64,000 nt of DNA from Cohnella rhizosphaerae (GTDB taxonomy: Bacteria > Bacillota > Bacilli > Paenibacillales > Paenibacillaceae): contig NZ_JAPDIA010000003.1 in assembly GCF_029525575.1 (NCBI RefSeq), positions 1,418,214-1,482,213 of the forward strand. Direction: 5' to 3'. The notes below the pieces were generated by a model that saw only the letters and a list, made by a program, of their open reading frames with translations, ran no database searches and was not told the DNA's origin. How positions within the stretch are numbered: position 1 is the first letter of the stretch; every line of letters starts with the position of its first letter. Shown here in pieces: positions 18,235 to 27,344 of this stretch. The position numbers and the translations under genes are program-made.

Positions 18235-18913
18235 CTACAGCTTGGATTCCAGACGCTCGATGATAATGTTCTTGGCTTTGGTAATGTGGGCGACCAGCTC
18301 GTCGATGCTGCTCCGGTTGCGTTGGATGATAAGGTCGGCCAGCTTGCGGTGATCTTCGAAAAATGCGGTGTAGGAAGAGCTGGTCATGTTCGTAATCTCA
18401 AGCAGCTCCTGAAAAATGTTGACCATCGTATTCCAGGCGACGAGCAAAGGATTGTTTTCCGCCATCATCACCAGGCTTCGATGGAAAAGGATGTCCAGGC
18501 GGGAAGTTTCGGAGCTCGGCACTTCTCCGGCATCCGCTTGGGGCAAATAAAGCTCCAATTGCTCCATGCTCTCGAACAAGGGCCGAAAGTGAAAGGCGTC
18601 GTTGGATAGAACCAGTTCCAACGCCTTTTTCTCGAGCAGCAGCCGCAGATCGAACAAATCCATCGCCTGTTTGAGAGAAAATCCCACCACCTCGGTTCCG
18701 CCGTTGGCCAGGTTGATGACGAGTCCCTCTTGCGCCAGCAGCTGAAAGGCCGTGCGAACGGGGGGCTCTGCTGGCGCCGAGCTGGTCGGCAATCTTGGAT
18801 TCGATCAGACGGGTCCCTTTTGCGTATTTGCCGAGGATGATGTCCGTGCGCAGCTTCTTGACGATTTCCTTCGTATTTTGCGCCCGCGCCAGCGGGTCGT
18901 CGATTTTGGTCAT
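18235..18913 (-). CDS. GntR-family regulator, FadR/FCD subfamily, frameshifted
   Basis: Repaired length is about 225 aa. The winged helix covers residues 12-80 (EIVKKLRTDIILGKYAKGTR, ESKIADQLGASRAPVRTAF). The helical FCD ligand domain follows, with FDLRLLLEKKALELV, LDILFHRSLVMMAENN and FFEDHRKLADLI providing the usual Asp/His metal-site positions. Six G on the plus strand (18760-18765) break the recognition helix; removing one restores APVRTAFQLL. Regulators of this type bind dyads such as TTGTATACAA, and three promoters in this cluster contain TTGTATACTA-like DNA. It is therefore the probable local repressor, with a sugar acid as inducer. Confidence 0.87.
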
Positions 18914-18942
18914 AAGATCCCTCGTTCTTGTTTTATTTCTAT

Positions 18943-18972
18943 ATCTTATCAAGTGAATTTCAATAATGTCAA
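18943..18972 (-). promoter_or_regulatory. Promoter of the FCD regulator
   Basis: On the minus strand TTGACA (18967-18972), an 18-bp spacer and TAAGAT (18943-18948) lie about 30 bp before the ATG. It is divergent from promoter 2 at 19011-19039, within a 208-bp AT-rich intergenic region. Confidence 0.6.
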
Positions 18973-19010
18973 CATAAATGAAAAGTGGTAGACAAAATGA
19001 GTGAAATGTA

Positions 19011-19039
19011 TTGACGACAATATAATCAAATTGTATACT
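19011..19039 (+). promoter_or_regulatory. Promoter/operator 2 of the FCD regulon
   Basis: TTGACG, a 17-bp spacer and TATACT (19034-19039), with AATTGTATACTAAAA around the -10. It drives the nine-gene run starting at 19122. Confidence 0.8.
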
Positions 19040-19121
19040 AAAACCACGTTTTGAATATGTTCATTTAAAACGAGATTTGGTTTTAAGCGCATGCTCTGAA
19101 AACCGGGGGGGATGGATATTC

Positions 19122-19950
19122 ATGCAATTTGCAAACAAGGTCGTGCTCGTAACCGGTTCTGGGAACGGTATCGGGCGGAGCATCGCAAAAGCGTTCGCCC
19201 GGGAAGGCGCCGCCGTCGTCATTGCGGATATTAACGGGGATGCGGCCCAATCGGTAAGCGAGGAAATCATCCGATCCGGCGGGAGAGCCGTGTCGTACGC
19301 GGCGGATGTTTCTTCCTCCGAACAAGTCGGAAAATTGTTTGCGAACGTTGTCCGTGAATTCGGCGCACTGGATATTTTGATCAACAATGTCGGTTCGACG
19401 ATTCGCAAGCCGATCGTGGCGTTTTCGGAGGAAGAATGGGATTTTGTGCTCGATACGAACATCAAGTCGATGTTCCTGTGCGTCAAAGAGGCGGGCCCGA
19501 TGATGCTCGGCCGTCAGCAAGGGGGCGGTCGTGAACATATCGTCCGTTCATGCGCTGGGCGGGATCAGCAAACGGCTTCCTTACGCGACTTCCAAATCGG
19601 CAGTAGAGAGTTTTACGAAAACGCTTGCATGCGAATGGGCGCTTGACGGCGTCCGGGTCAATTGCGTGGCGCCGGGCTACATTCTGACGGAAGGCATTCG
19701 GGAAGCGTTTAGCAAGGGCGCGTTGAACGAGGACGATATGATACGCCGAACGCCGCAGGCGCGTTTGGGAACGCCCGAGGATATCGCGGCGGCCGTGCTG
19801 TTCCTTTGCTCGGAGCAGGCTTCGTTCATTACGGGCTCGATCGTGCACGTGGACGGCGGTTATGCGGCTTATCACGGACCCGAGCCGATCCCGTCGTTCA
19901 ACCATTCGTTCGAACGGCCGGATCGTTCGGTGTCTTCCGGCAACATCTGA
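19122..19950 (+). CDS. SDR-family dehydrogenase 1, frameshifted
   Basis: Repaired length is about 275 aa. The NAD(P) motif VTGSGNGIGRSIA is near residue 11, NNVG near 89 and the catalytic YATSK near 153, with Ser in NISSVHA. Asp after the second strand (IADING) favours NAD. The G5 run at 19521-19525 needs one base removed (QGAVVNISSVH). The C-terminus has an unusual ~20-residue extension after VDGGYAAYHG. The start is ATG 19122 with GGGGGG upstream. First gene of the unit under promoter 2, followed by the cupin after 34 bp. It probably oxidises a sugar or cyclitol hydroxyl. Confidence 0.86.
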
Positions 19951-19984
19951 TTCATCCAATCATTCAATTCGGGAGCGTTGTCCA

Positions 19985-20410
19985 ATGGGAAAAGGAACGG
20001 TTATTCAAGCGTCTCAAGTGAAAACGTTGTATGTCGACGAGACTTATTCTTCGAAAATGCTGATCGATCAGACGAATTCCGAAACCAAGAACGTGCAAAT
20101 CAATATGGGCATCGTCGCCCCCGGCGCGAAGCACACCGATCATAACCACGCGCCGTCCTACGACGAGGTGTATCTGATCCACAAAGGCAAGGCGATGGTT
20201 CGGCTCGATGGCGTGGAGCACGAGCTGGAGCCCGGCGATGTCGTATTTATCCCGGGCGGCTCCATGCATGCCATTGCCAACCGCAGCGATACGGAGGAGC
20301 TCGTCATATTTACCGTATGGTCGCGGCTGCCCGAACCGGGCGCCAATCCGGTGTACGACCTGCGGTTGGAACAATGGGGCAAATCGTACAAGACGGTCGA
20401 CGAAGAATAG
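19985..20410 (+). CDS. Small cupin-domain protein
   Basis: An intact 141-aa single-domain cupin. Motif 1 is HTDHNHAPSYDEVYLIHKG and motif 2 is PGDVVFIPGGSMHAIAN, with the usual His/Glu metal ligands. It could be an isomerase, epimerase or dioxygenase-like enzyme on a sugar acid. IolB, which makes the IolC substrate in the inositol pathway, is also built from cupin domains but is about twice as long, so any equivalence is only a suggestion. It lies between SDR 1 and the UlaG-like hydrolase. Confidence 0.82.
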   Translation: MGKGTVIQASQVKTLYVDETYSSKMLIDQTNSETKNVQINMGIVAPGAKHTDHNHAPSYDEVYLIHKGKAMVRLDGVEHELEPGDVVFIPGGSMHAIANRSDTEELVIFTVWSRLPEPGANPVYDLRLEQWGKSYKTVDEE

Positions 20411-20423
20411 GGGGCGCATCGGA

Positions 20424-21206
20424 TTGGGCGCTTTGCTGCGCGAAATACTGGAAATGCCGGTCGGCTCCGGCCGGATCGCCGTATGGTCGCTCGGTCAGGC
20501 AGGCTACGTGTACAAATTTCCTTCCGGAAAAGTGGCGTTGATCGATCCGTATATAACGGATTATTGCGAGCGGCAGATCGGACCGGCGTTCAAAAGACTC
20601 GCGCCTTCGCTGATCAGTCCGCGGGAGCTGGGCCAATTGCCGATCGCGGCCTATCTCGTCACGCATCATCACGAGGACCATCTCGATGCGGACTGCGTGC
20701 AGCAGATGCAATCCGGAAATTTTCCGTTCTACGCGCCGCCCGAGACGATTCGCCGATTGAACGAATGGGGCGTGGCGGAGGAACGGTGCCGCCCGCTGCT
20801 CGCGGGCAGCGTCGAGAGACGCGGCGAATTCACGATATTCGGCGTCTATGCCGATCACGGAGAGCTGGCGCCCGATGCGATCGGCATCATCGTTCAGGCG
20901 GGGGACAAGGCCGTCTACCATATGGGCGATACGTGTCTGCGGGAAGCGGAGTTTCGGAAAAACACGGCCGGCTTTCGAATCGACTTACTGCTGGCGCCGA
21001 TCAACGGCAGGTACGGCAACATGAACGAGGCGGAGGCCGCGGCTGCGACAGAGATCGTGAATCCGGCGTATGCAGCGCCGTGCCACTTCTGGATGCTGCC
21101 GGGGAATTCGGGCGGGGATCCGCTGCAATTCGTGGAGGCCGTGGAAAAACGGGCTCCGCAAACGACGCCGTTTCTGTTCAGACAAGGCGAAGCGCTGCTT
21201 CTATAG
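20424..21206 (+). CDS. UlaG-like metallo-beta-lactamase-fold hydrolase
   Basis: About 260 aa from a TTG at 20424 (GGGGG lies about 11 bases upstream; no better start is in frame). The metal motif THHHEDHLDAD is clear, with later conserved Asp/His at YADHGEL, YHMGDTCL and PCHFWM. The nearest known type is L-ascorbate-6-phosphate lactonase UlaG, so hydrolysis of a lactone or cyclic ketone is plausible. It is unphosphorylated-pathway context here, since the only kinase comes later in the operon. Confidence 0.8.
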   Translation: MGALLREILEMPVGSGRIAVWSLGQAGYVYKFPSGKVALIDPYITDYCERQIGPAFKRLAPSLISPRELGQLPIAAYLVTHHHEDHLDADCVQQMQSGNFPFYAPPETIRRLNEWGVAEERCRPLLAGSVERRGEFTIFGVYADHGELAPDAIGIIVQAGDKAVYHMGDTCLREAEFRKNTAGFRIDLLLAPINGRYGNMNEAEAAAATEIVNPAYAAPCHFWMLPGNSGGDPLQFVEAVEKRAPQTTPFLFRQGEALLL

Positions 21207-21219
21207 GAGGGAATGGCAC

Positions 21220-22006
21220 ATGCTTGCGTTGCAAGGAAAGACGGCGCTGGTCACGGGGGCCGGCGTCGGCATCGGCAGAGGAATCGCGCTTCAATTGGCG
21301 GCGGACGGCGCGGATGTCGTCGTGAACTATCGGTCGAGCGTCCATCAGGCGATGGAGACGGTCGAGCGGATTCGGGCGATGGGCCGCAGGGCGTTGGCGA
21401 TTCAAGCCGACGTATCGAATGTAGAAGAAATTAACGATATGGTCGCAAAAGTCGAGTCGGACTTCGGCGGCGCGGACATTCTCGTCAACAACTCTGCGAT
21501 CGATCCGATGGCGCATTTTTTTTGACGTGACGGAGGCGTTCTGGGATCGTGTCGTCGACACGAACCTGAAAGGAACGTTTTTCTGTACGCAAGCTTGCGC
21601 GAAGCATATGGTCCGGAAAAAGGGCGGCAAGATCGTCAACATCAGCTCGGTGCACGGCGCATTGACAATGCCGCGGTACGCCGCCTATGCGGCTTCCAAG
21701 GGGGGCATGAACGCGTTGACCCGACAGTTGGCGCTCGATCTGGCCGCATTCAACATTCAAGTGAATGCCGTCGCTCCCGGCGCGACGGAAGTCGAGAAGT
21801 TCACTGCCGATCCGTTGCACGACAAAGAGGCGATCGGCCTGCAGATTCCGATGGGCCGGATCGGCTATCCGGAAGATGTGGCCAAGGTCGTCGCCTTTTT
21901 CGCTTCCTCCGGCTCCGACTTCGTGACCGGTCAAGTGGTGACCGTCGACGGCGGATCGAGCACGCGCTTCTTTTTTGAAAAGCTGATGGAGGCGATCGCC
22001 AAATGA
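21220..22006 (+). CDS. SDR-family dehydrogenase 2, frameshifted
   Basis: Repaired length is about 261 aa. VTGAGVGIGRGIA, NNSA, NISSVHG and YAASKGG are the SDR cofactor and catalytic motifs. Asn-Tyr-Arg-Ser-Ser after strand two (VVNYRSS) favours NADP(H). A T8 run at 21516-21523 should be seven; the repair gives AHFFDVTEAFWDRV. The GGAGGG ribosome site precedes ATG 21220. Its TGA overlaps the next ATG (ATGA at 22003), showing translational coupling to the uncharacterised epimerase-like protein. Confidence 0.86.
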
Positions 22007-23077
22007 AGCTGCCGGCGCTGCGCGGCTGCCTCCGGGAGCTGGGCTGGAGGCATACGATCCTTGAACATGCGACAGGCGGTATCGTCGTCGCGCTGGAGCG
22101 GGGAGCCAGAATACTCGGCGTGTATCCGGACGCCGAAGGCGACAATCTAGTCTGGGTCTGTCCCGATCTGGCCGACCGCGAAGCGGCGGAATCCAGGTTC
22201 TCGCAGACGCCCGGCTGGAATACGGGGGGGGAGAACGGTGCTGGCTCAGCCCCGAGGTTGAATTTCATATTCGCGACCTTCAAGATTCGGACAGCTATAC
22301 CGTGCAATCGGCGATCGATCCCGGCCATTACCGGATGGCGGACGGGGAGACAGGCTCCGCAAGCGCGCAATGGCGGCAAACGGGCACGGCGCAAGCCTAC
22401 CGAAGCGGGGGGCGCGTTATCTTTTCGCATGCAGAAAACATGCAGAATGGTCGAAGACCCGCTGCAAGCAGCCGGCCTCAAGCCGGACGATCTTGTTTAT
22501 GCGTATGTCGGCTATGAGACGGAGACCGGCATCGAGCTCGACGATCGCGACCATGGCCCGGCCGTATCCTTATGGACGCTCCTGCAGGTGCCGGCGGGCG
22601 GGGAGGCGCTTATCCCGGTTTACGGCCTTGCCGAGCCCACGGATTTTTTCGCCGCGACGGGACCCGGCCATCTGACCGCGGCGCCCGGCGCGCTTCGGTT
22701 TCGAATCGATGCCAGGGAGACCCACAAAATCTCGTTAAAAAGCGTGCAGACGACAGGCCGGTTCGGGTATATCAGACGGGGCGGCAACGGCATTTGCCAT
22801 CTGCTCGTGAGACAAATCGCCGTACAACCCTCGGGCGTTTATCGGGATGTGCCGGCCGGCGATCTGAACGACTACGGACACTGCATTCAATTTTACAACG
22901 ACGATGGGGCCATCGGCAGCTTCGGGGGAGCTGGAGCATCACTCGCCGGCATTAATGCCGTCCTCCGCCGATCCGGCGCCCGCAAGGCGGACGGACGTGT
23001 CGCAAGTATGGGGCTACAGCGGTTCGGAGCGCGTCATCGGGCAGATCGCGTACCGCTTGTTAGGCATGCAAATCTAG
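22003..23077 (+). CDS. Uncharacterised protein with epimerase-like beta-sandwich features, three frameshifts
   Basis: Repaired product is about 357 aa. It begins MKLPALRGCLRELGWRH and continues GARILGVYPDAEGDNLVWV, CWLSPEVEFHI, YRMADGE, YAYVGYETETG, and YNDDGAIGSFGELEHHSPAL. The FGELEHHSPAL segment and beta-rich pattern resemble carbohydrate-processing proteins of the aldose-epimerase fold. I cannot assign a tested function. Three G runs break it: 22224-22231 (eight; six or nine needed), 22407-22412 (six for five) and 22924-22928 (five for four). It overlaps SDR 2 by four bases and precedes the kinase, so it belongs to the pathway. Confidence 0.65.
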
Positions 23078-23106
23078 AATGCAAGGGAAAGGAAGCGTAA
23101 TTCTCC

Positions 23107-24139
23107 ATGAGCGACAGTTGGTTTCCGGCGAACCGGACGCTCGATTGTATCGGTCTCGGCCGATTATGCGTCGATTTGAACGCGAACGAGATTCATCGAC
23201 CGATCGAGCAGACATCGACGTTCACCAAATACGTCGGCGGCTCTCCGGCGAATATCGCGATTGCGATGGCCCGTCTGGGGCTTCGCACCGGATTCATCGG
23301 GCGGATCTCCGACGACGGCTTCGGACGCTTCATCCGGGATTATTTGAACCGGACGAACATCGACACCTCTCAATTGACGATCGATCGTTCGGGAAGCGTG
23401 ACCGGGCTTTCGTTTACCGAGATCTTGTCGCCCGAGCAATGCAGCCTGTTGATGTATCGCGACAACGTCGCGGACTTGAAGCTGGAGCCGGCCGACATTT
23501 CCGAGCCTTATATTAGAGACGCCAGGGCGCTGCTCGTCTCCGGTACGGCGCTGTCGCGCAGCCCTTCCCGCGAAGCGGCTTTGCTGGCGATCGAATATGC
23601 GAGGTCGAACGGCACCGCCGTCATTCTGGATATCGATTATCGTCCGTATTCGTGGGGGGAGCGTCGAAGAGACCTACGTCTATTGCCGGATGGCGGCCGC
23701 GCAAGCCGACATCATCTTCGGGGGACGGGAAGAGTTCAATATGCTTGAGCGCGGCGGCGATTCGGCAGCCGACGATGAAGCGACGGCGCGCGAATGGCTG
23801 AACGCGCGCGCAAGGCTCGTCGTCGTGAAGCACGGCGGCCGAGGCTCGGTGGCGTTCGACCGATCGGGCAAGCGCTATCAAGCGGGCGTCTTCCCGGCGC
23901 AAGTCGTCAAAACGTTCGGGGCCGGCGATTCCTTCGCCGGAGCGTTCCTGTACGGATTGATGCAGGACTGGACGATCGATCGATGTCTGGCATGGGGAAG
24001 CGCGGCCGCCTCCATCGTCGTATCCAGTCACAGCTGCTCGGACGCGATGCCGACGCAGGCGCAGATCCGGGACTTGATCGCGCGATACGAAGGGAAGGGG
24101 GGGAGTAGCGGATGTTGGCCGATCTCAAATCGATCGTAA
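23107..24139 (+). CDS. iolC: PfkB-family kinase, IolC-like (5-dehydro-2-deoxygluconokinase), frameshifted
   Basis: Repaired length is about 330-340 aa. PfkB signatures are [30 protein letters not shown] near residue 40 and [13 protein letters not shown] with the catalytic Asp near 280. [12 protein letters not shown] and [12 protein letters not shown] are strongly IolC-like. Six G at 23654-23659 should be five. The given frame overlaps the aldolase start by 28 bp; changing the G7 run at 24097-24103 would instead give a TAG at 24105 just before it. IolC phosphorylates 5-dehydro-2-deoxygluconate, the substrate for the next enzyme. The substrate assignment relies on similarity plus neighbours. 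Confidence 0.8.
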
Positions 24140-24949
24140 GCGAAGCGGCGGAGCGGACGTACGCGGTCGCCGCCTTCAACGTATTCGGCTACGAAGATGC
24201 AGCCGCCGTCGTGCGGGCTGCGGAGCAACTGAACGCGCCGGTCATTCTGGCGGCGAATGTGCCTGCCATCCGGCATATGCCCGTATACTGCCTGGGTCCG
24301 CTGCTCCATCGAATCGCGGAAAAGGCGGCCGTGCCGGTATGCGTGCATCTGGATCACGGCAGCGACTTCGAGACGATCATGCAAGCCGTCCAGCACGGCT
24401 TCACCTCCGTCATGTACGACGGCTCGCAGCTGCCGTTCGGGGAAAATGCGAGCCGGACGAAAGAAATCGCGAGAGCGGCGCACGCCTTCGGCGTATCGGT
24501 CGAAGCCGAGATCGGCTCGGTCGGGTACAGCGACCCTGCCGTCAACATGAAGCATCTGCCGTCGGACCCGGACGAGACGGCACGCTTCGTGGAGGCGACC
24601 GGCGTCGATGCGGTCGCCGTGTCGGTAGGGACGGTTCATCGCATGGAGCGGCAGCAGGCCGCCATCGATTTTGAGCGGCTGGCGGCGATTCAGTCGCGCG
24701 TCGCCGTTCCGCTGGTCATCCACGGCGCCTCGGGCGTGCCGGACGATGCGCTCGGACGGCTGGTGTCCATGCGCGTAGGCAAGGTCAATATCGGGACGGC
24801 GCTCAGAATGTCCTTCGGGCGCGCATTGAGAGCGGACATGGCGCGCGATCCGCACGAATTCGACCGAATCAAACTGTTCGCAGGTGCCATGGCCGCCGTC
24901 CAGGAGACCGCCCTGCTCAAAATGCGCCTATTAGGAAACGGGGGGATAA
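24112..24949 (+). CDS. iolJ: Class II aldolase, IolJ/FbaA-like
   Basis: About 278 aa once ended at the TAA at 24947-24949. Motifs of zinc aldolases are present: [27 protein letters not shown] (zinc His), [22 protein letters not shown] and [10 protein letters not shown], then GKVNIGTAL. IolJ splits 6-phospho-5-dehydro-2-deoxygluconate into malonate semialdehyde and DHAP. As given, the frame reads through into the next gene and makes an apparent 768-aa fusion. One base too many in G6 at 24940-24945 hides the stop, and a ribosome site lies exactly there. Fructose-bisphosphate or tagatose-bisphosphate specificity cannot be excluded. Confidence 0.8.
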
Positions 24950-24954
24950 CGCTT

Positions 24955-26418
24955 ATGACTTTGGCAGCGAAGCCGGAATGTCTCAACAATTATATCGGCG
25001 GCCGCTGGGTGCCGTCGCGTGCGGGAAGGTCGGAGAACGTGCCGAATCCGGCGACGGGAGAGACGCTTGCGCGCGTGCCGTTGTCGGACGCGGCGGACAC
25101 GGCCGAGGCGGTGGCCGCGGCAGCCGCGGCATTTCCGGACTGGAGCCGGACGGCGGTCCCGAAGCGGGCGCGCATCCTGTTCAAGTACCAGCAGCTGCTG
25201 GTGGAGCATTGGGACGATCTGGCCCGTCTCATCACGGCGGAAAACGGCAAAAGCTTTACGGAAGCGCACGGAGAGGTGCTGCGCGGCATCGAATGCGTCG
25301 AATTCGCGGCCGGCGCGCCGACGCTAATGATGGGAAGCCATCTGCCGGATATCGCCACCGGCATCGAATCGGGCATGTATCGTTACCCGCTTGGCGTGAT
25401 CGCCGGCATTACGCCGTTCAATTTTCCTATGATGGTGCCGTGCTGGATGTTCCCGCTGGCCATTGCCTGCGGCAATACGTTCGTGCTGAAGCCGTCCGAG
25501 CGTACGCCGCTGCTGGCTAACCGGCTGGCCGAGCTGCTCGAGCAGGCGGGACTGCCCGCGGGCGTGTTCAATATCGTGCACGGCGCGCACGATGTCGTCA
25601 ACGAATTGATTCGCAATGAAGCGGTCAAGGCGGTGTCCTTCGTCGGCTCGCAGCCGGTGGCCGAATATGTGTACAGGGAATCCGCCGCGCAGGGCAAGCG
25701 GGTTCAAGCGCTTGGCGGCGCGAAAAATCATACGATCGTGATGCCCGACGCGAATCTGGATCTGGCCGTCAAGGAGATCGTCAACGCGGCCTTCGGCTCG
25801 GCGGGAGAGCGCTGCATGGCCTGCTCCGTCGTCGTGGCCGTCGGCGACGTCGGCGACGAGCTGGCGGATCGTCTGCGCGCGGCCGCCGAACGGATCGTCA
25901 TGGGCAACGGTCTTGAAGATGGCGTATTTCTCGGTCCCGTCATTCGGCAGTCGCACAAGGAACGGACCTACGGCTACATTCGCGCCGGAGAGGAGGCCGG
26001 CTGCAAGCTGCTGCTGGACGGGAGGACGCGGGAAGCCGCGAACGGCGCGGGTTACTTTGTCGGACCGACGCTTTTCGACCATGTCGCGCCGGAGACGAAG
26101 CTTTGGACGGACGAGATCTTCGCGCCCGTGCTGGCCATCGCCCGCGCCGACACGTTCGAAGCGGCGATCGCGCTTGCCAATCGCTCATCGTTCGCGAACG
26201 GCGCTTGTTTATTCACCAACGACGCCAAGGCGATCCGTCAATTTCGGGAAACGATCGATGCGGGCATGCTGGGCGTGAACGTCGGCGTTCCGGCTCCGAT
26301 GGCCTTCTTCCCGTTTTCTGGATTTAAGAAGTCGTTCTATGGCGATCTTCATGCCAATGGCCGCGACGGCGTCGAATTTTATACCCGCAAGAAAATGGTC
26401 GTGGCGCGCTACGCATGA
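24955..26418 (+). CDS. mmsA: Methylmalonate/malonate-semialdehyde dehydrogenase (IolA/MmsA)
   Basis: 487 aa from ATG 24955. [10 protein letters not shown] at the start, [25 protein letters not shown] and the catalytic Cys287 in GERCMACS are diagnostic of CoA-acylating MmsA rather than ordinary aldehyde dehydrogenases; the usual Glu general base is replaced by the GGAKNH sequence. It converts malonate semialdehyde to acetyl-CoA plus CO2 with NAD. This fits directly downstream of the IolJ reaction. Intact apart from the false fusion at its 5' end. Confidence 0.92.
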   Translation: MTLAAKPECLNNYIGGRWVPSRAGRSENVPNPATGETLARVPLSDAADTAEAVAAAAAAFPDWSRTAVPKRARILFKYQQLLVEHWDDLARLITAENGKSFTEAHGEVLRGIECVEFAAGAPTLMMGSHLPDIATGIESGMYRYPLGVIAGITPFNFPMMVPCWMFPLAIACGNTFVLKPSERTPLLANRLAELLEQAGLPAGVFNIVHGAHDVVNELIRNEAVKAVSFVGSQPVAEYVYRESAAQGKRVQALGGAKNHTIVMPDANLDLAVKEIVNAAFGSAGERCMACSVVVAVGDVGDELADRLRAAAERIVMGNGLEDGVFLGPVIRQSHKERTYGYIRAGEEAGCKLLLDGRTREAANGAGYFVGPTLFDHVAPETKLWTDEIFAPVLAIARADTFEAAIALANRSSFANGACLFTNDAKAIRQFRETIDAGMLGVNVGVPAPMAFFPFSGFKKSFYGDLHANGRDGVEFYTRKKMVVARYA

Positions 26419-26445
26419 TCGCAGTTCATTCAGGGGGCGGAACTC

Positions 26446-27258
26446 GTGGCACAACATTTATTCGATCTAACCGGCAAAAAAGCGATCGTGACGGGCGGCG
26501 GCCGGAACCTGGGCAAAGGCATCGCGGAGGGGCTGCTGCAGGCGGGCGCGGAGGTGGTATTGCTGGACATCAGCACGGACATCGGGCGGACGGCCGAGGA
26601 GATGGGCAAGAGCGGCGGCCATCGGGCGCATGGCGTGCAGTGCGATCTGACGGAGCGCGGACAGCTGCCGCAAGCGTTCGACGAAGCCGTCCGACTGCTG
26701 GGCGGCCGCCTGGACATCCTATTCAACAACGCCGGCATGCATGACCGGCGCGCTTGTCTGGACTTGCCCGTCGAGAGCTGGGACAGGGTCATCGAGCTCA
26801 ACCTGAATGCGGTGTACCAGCTTTGCCAGCTGGCCGGCCGATTGATGGTCGCGCAAGGCAGCGGCAAGATCGTCAACACCGGCTCCATGCTCAGCTTTAT
26901 CGGCGGCTATAATGCCACGGCCTATGCCGCGAGCAAAGGCGCCATCGCGCAGTTGACCAAGTCGCTGTCCAATGAGTGGGCGGCCTCCGGCGTACAGGTG
27001 AACGCCATCGCGCCCGGCTATATGGATACCGATATGAATGCGGATTTGAAAAAGGATCCGGTTCGTTATCCGCAGGTATCGGCCCGGATTCCCGCCGGTC
27101 GCTGGGGAACACTGCAGGATCTTCACGGCATCGCCGTCTTTTTATCCTCGCGCGCATCGGATTATGTCACAGGTACGGTAATTCCCGTGGACGGGGGGAT
27201 ATTTGGCCAGATGATCTCCATTTCGCCTGTAAATAATACTTTGACAACACAAAAATAA
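26446..27258 (+). CDS. SDR-family dehydrogenase 3 (KduD-like)
   Basis: An intact 270-aa protein from a GTG with GGGGGCGG upstream. VTGGGRNLGKGIAEGL, NNAGMHDRRA, NTGSMLSFIGG and YAASKGAI are the SDR motifs, and LTKSLSNEWAASGVQVNAIAPGYMDTDMN resembles 2-deoxy-gluconate 3-dehydrogenases. The last ~20 residues after VDGG extend past the usual end and contain the -35 box of promoter 3. Last gene of the promoter-2 unit. Confidence 0.88.
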   Translation: MAQHLFDLTGKKAIVTGGGRNLGKGIAEGLLQAGAEVVLLDISTDIGRTAEEMGKSGGHRAHGVQCDLTERGQLPQAFDEAVRLLGGRLDILFNNAGMHDRRACLDLPVESWDRVIELNLNAVYQLCQLAGRLMVAQGSGKIVNTGSMLSFIGGYNATAYAASKGAIAQLTKSLSNEWAASGVQVNAIAPGYMDTDMNADLKKDPVRYPQVSARIPAGRWGTLQDLHGIAVFLSSRASDYVTGTVIPVDGGIFGQMISISPVNNTLTTQK

Positions 27259-27269
27259 AATTGTATACT
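27241..27269 (+). promoter_or_regulatory. Promoter/operator 3 of the FCD regulon
   Basis: TTGACA, a 17-bp spacer and TATACT (27264-27269) in AATTGTATACTAAAT. The -35 lies inside the end of the SDR 3 gene. It starts the transporter and glycosidase unit. Confidence 0.8.
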
Positions 27270-27344
27270 AAATTTAGATTATGGATTCAAAATTATATAT
27301 CGGTATTAATTTTAAAAATAATGTTGACCAGGACAGGTGAAGCC

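Noticed and set aside
19521..19525. Programmed frameshifting or transcriptional slippage as the reason for the many broken frames
   Set aside because: Slippage needs longer runs, mostly of A or T. Here G5-G6 runs in unrelated metabolic genes are affected, while other G6 runs (for example 32275-32280) are in frame.
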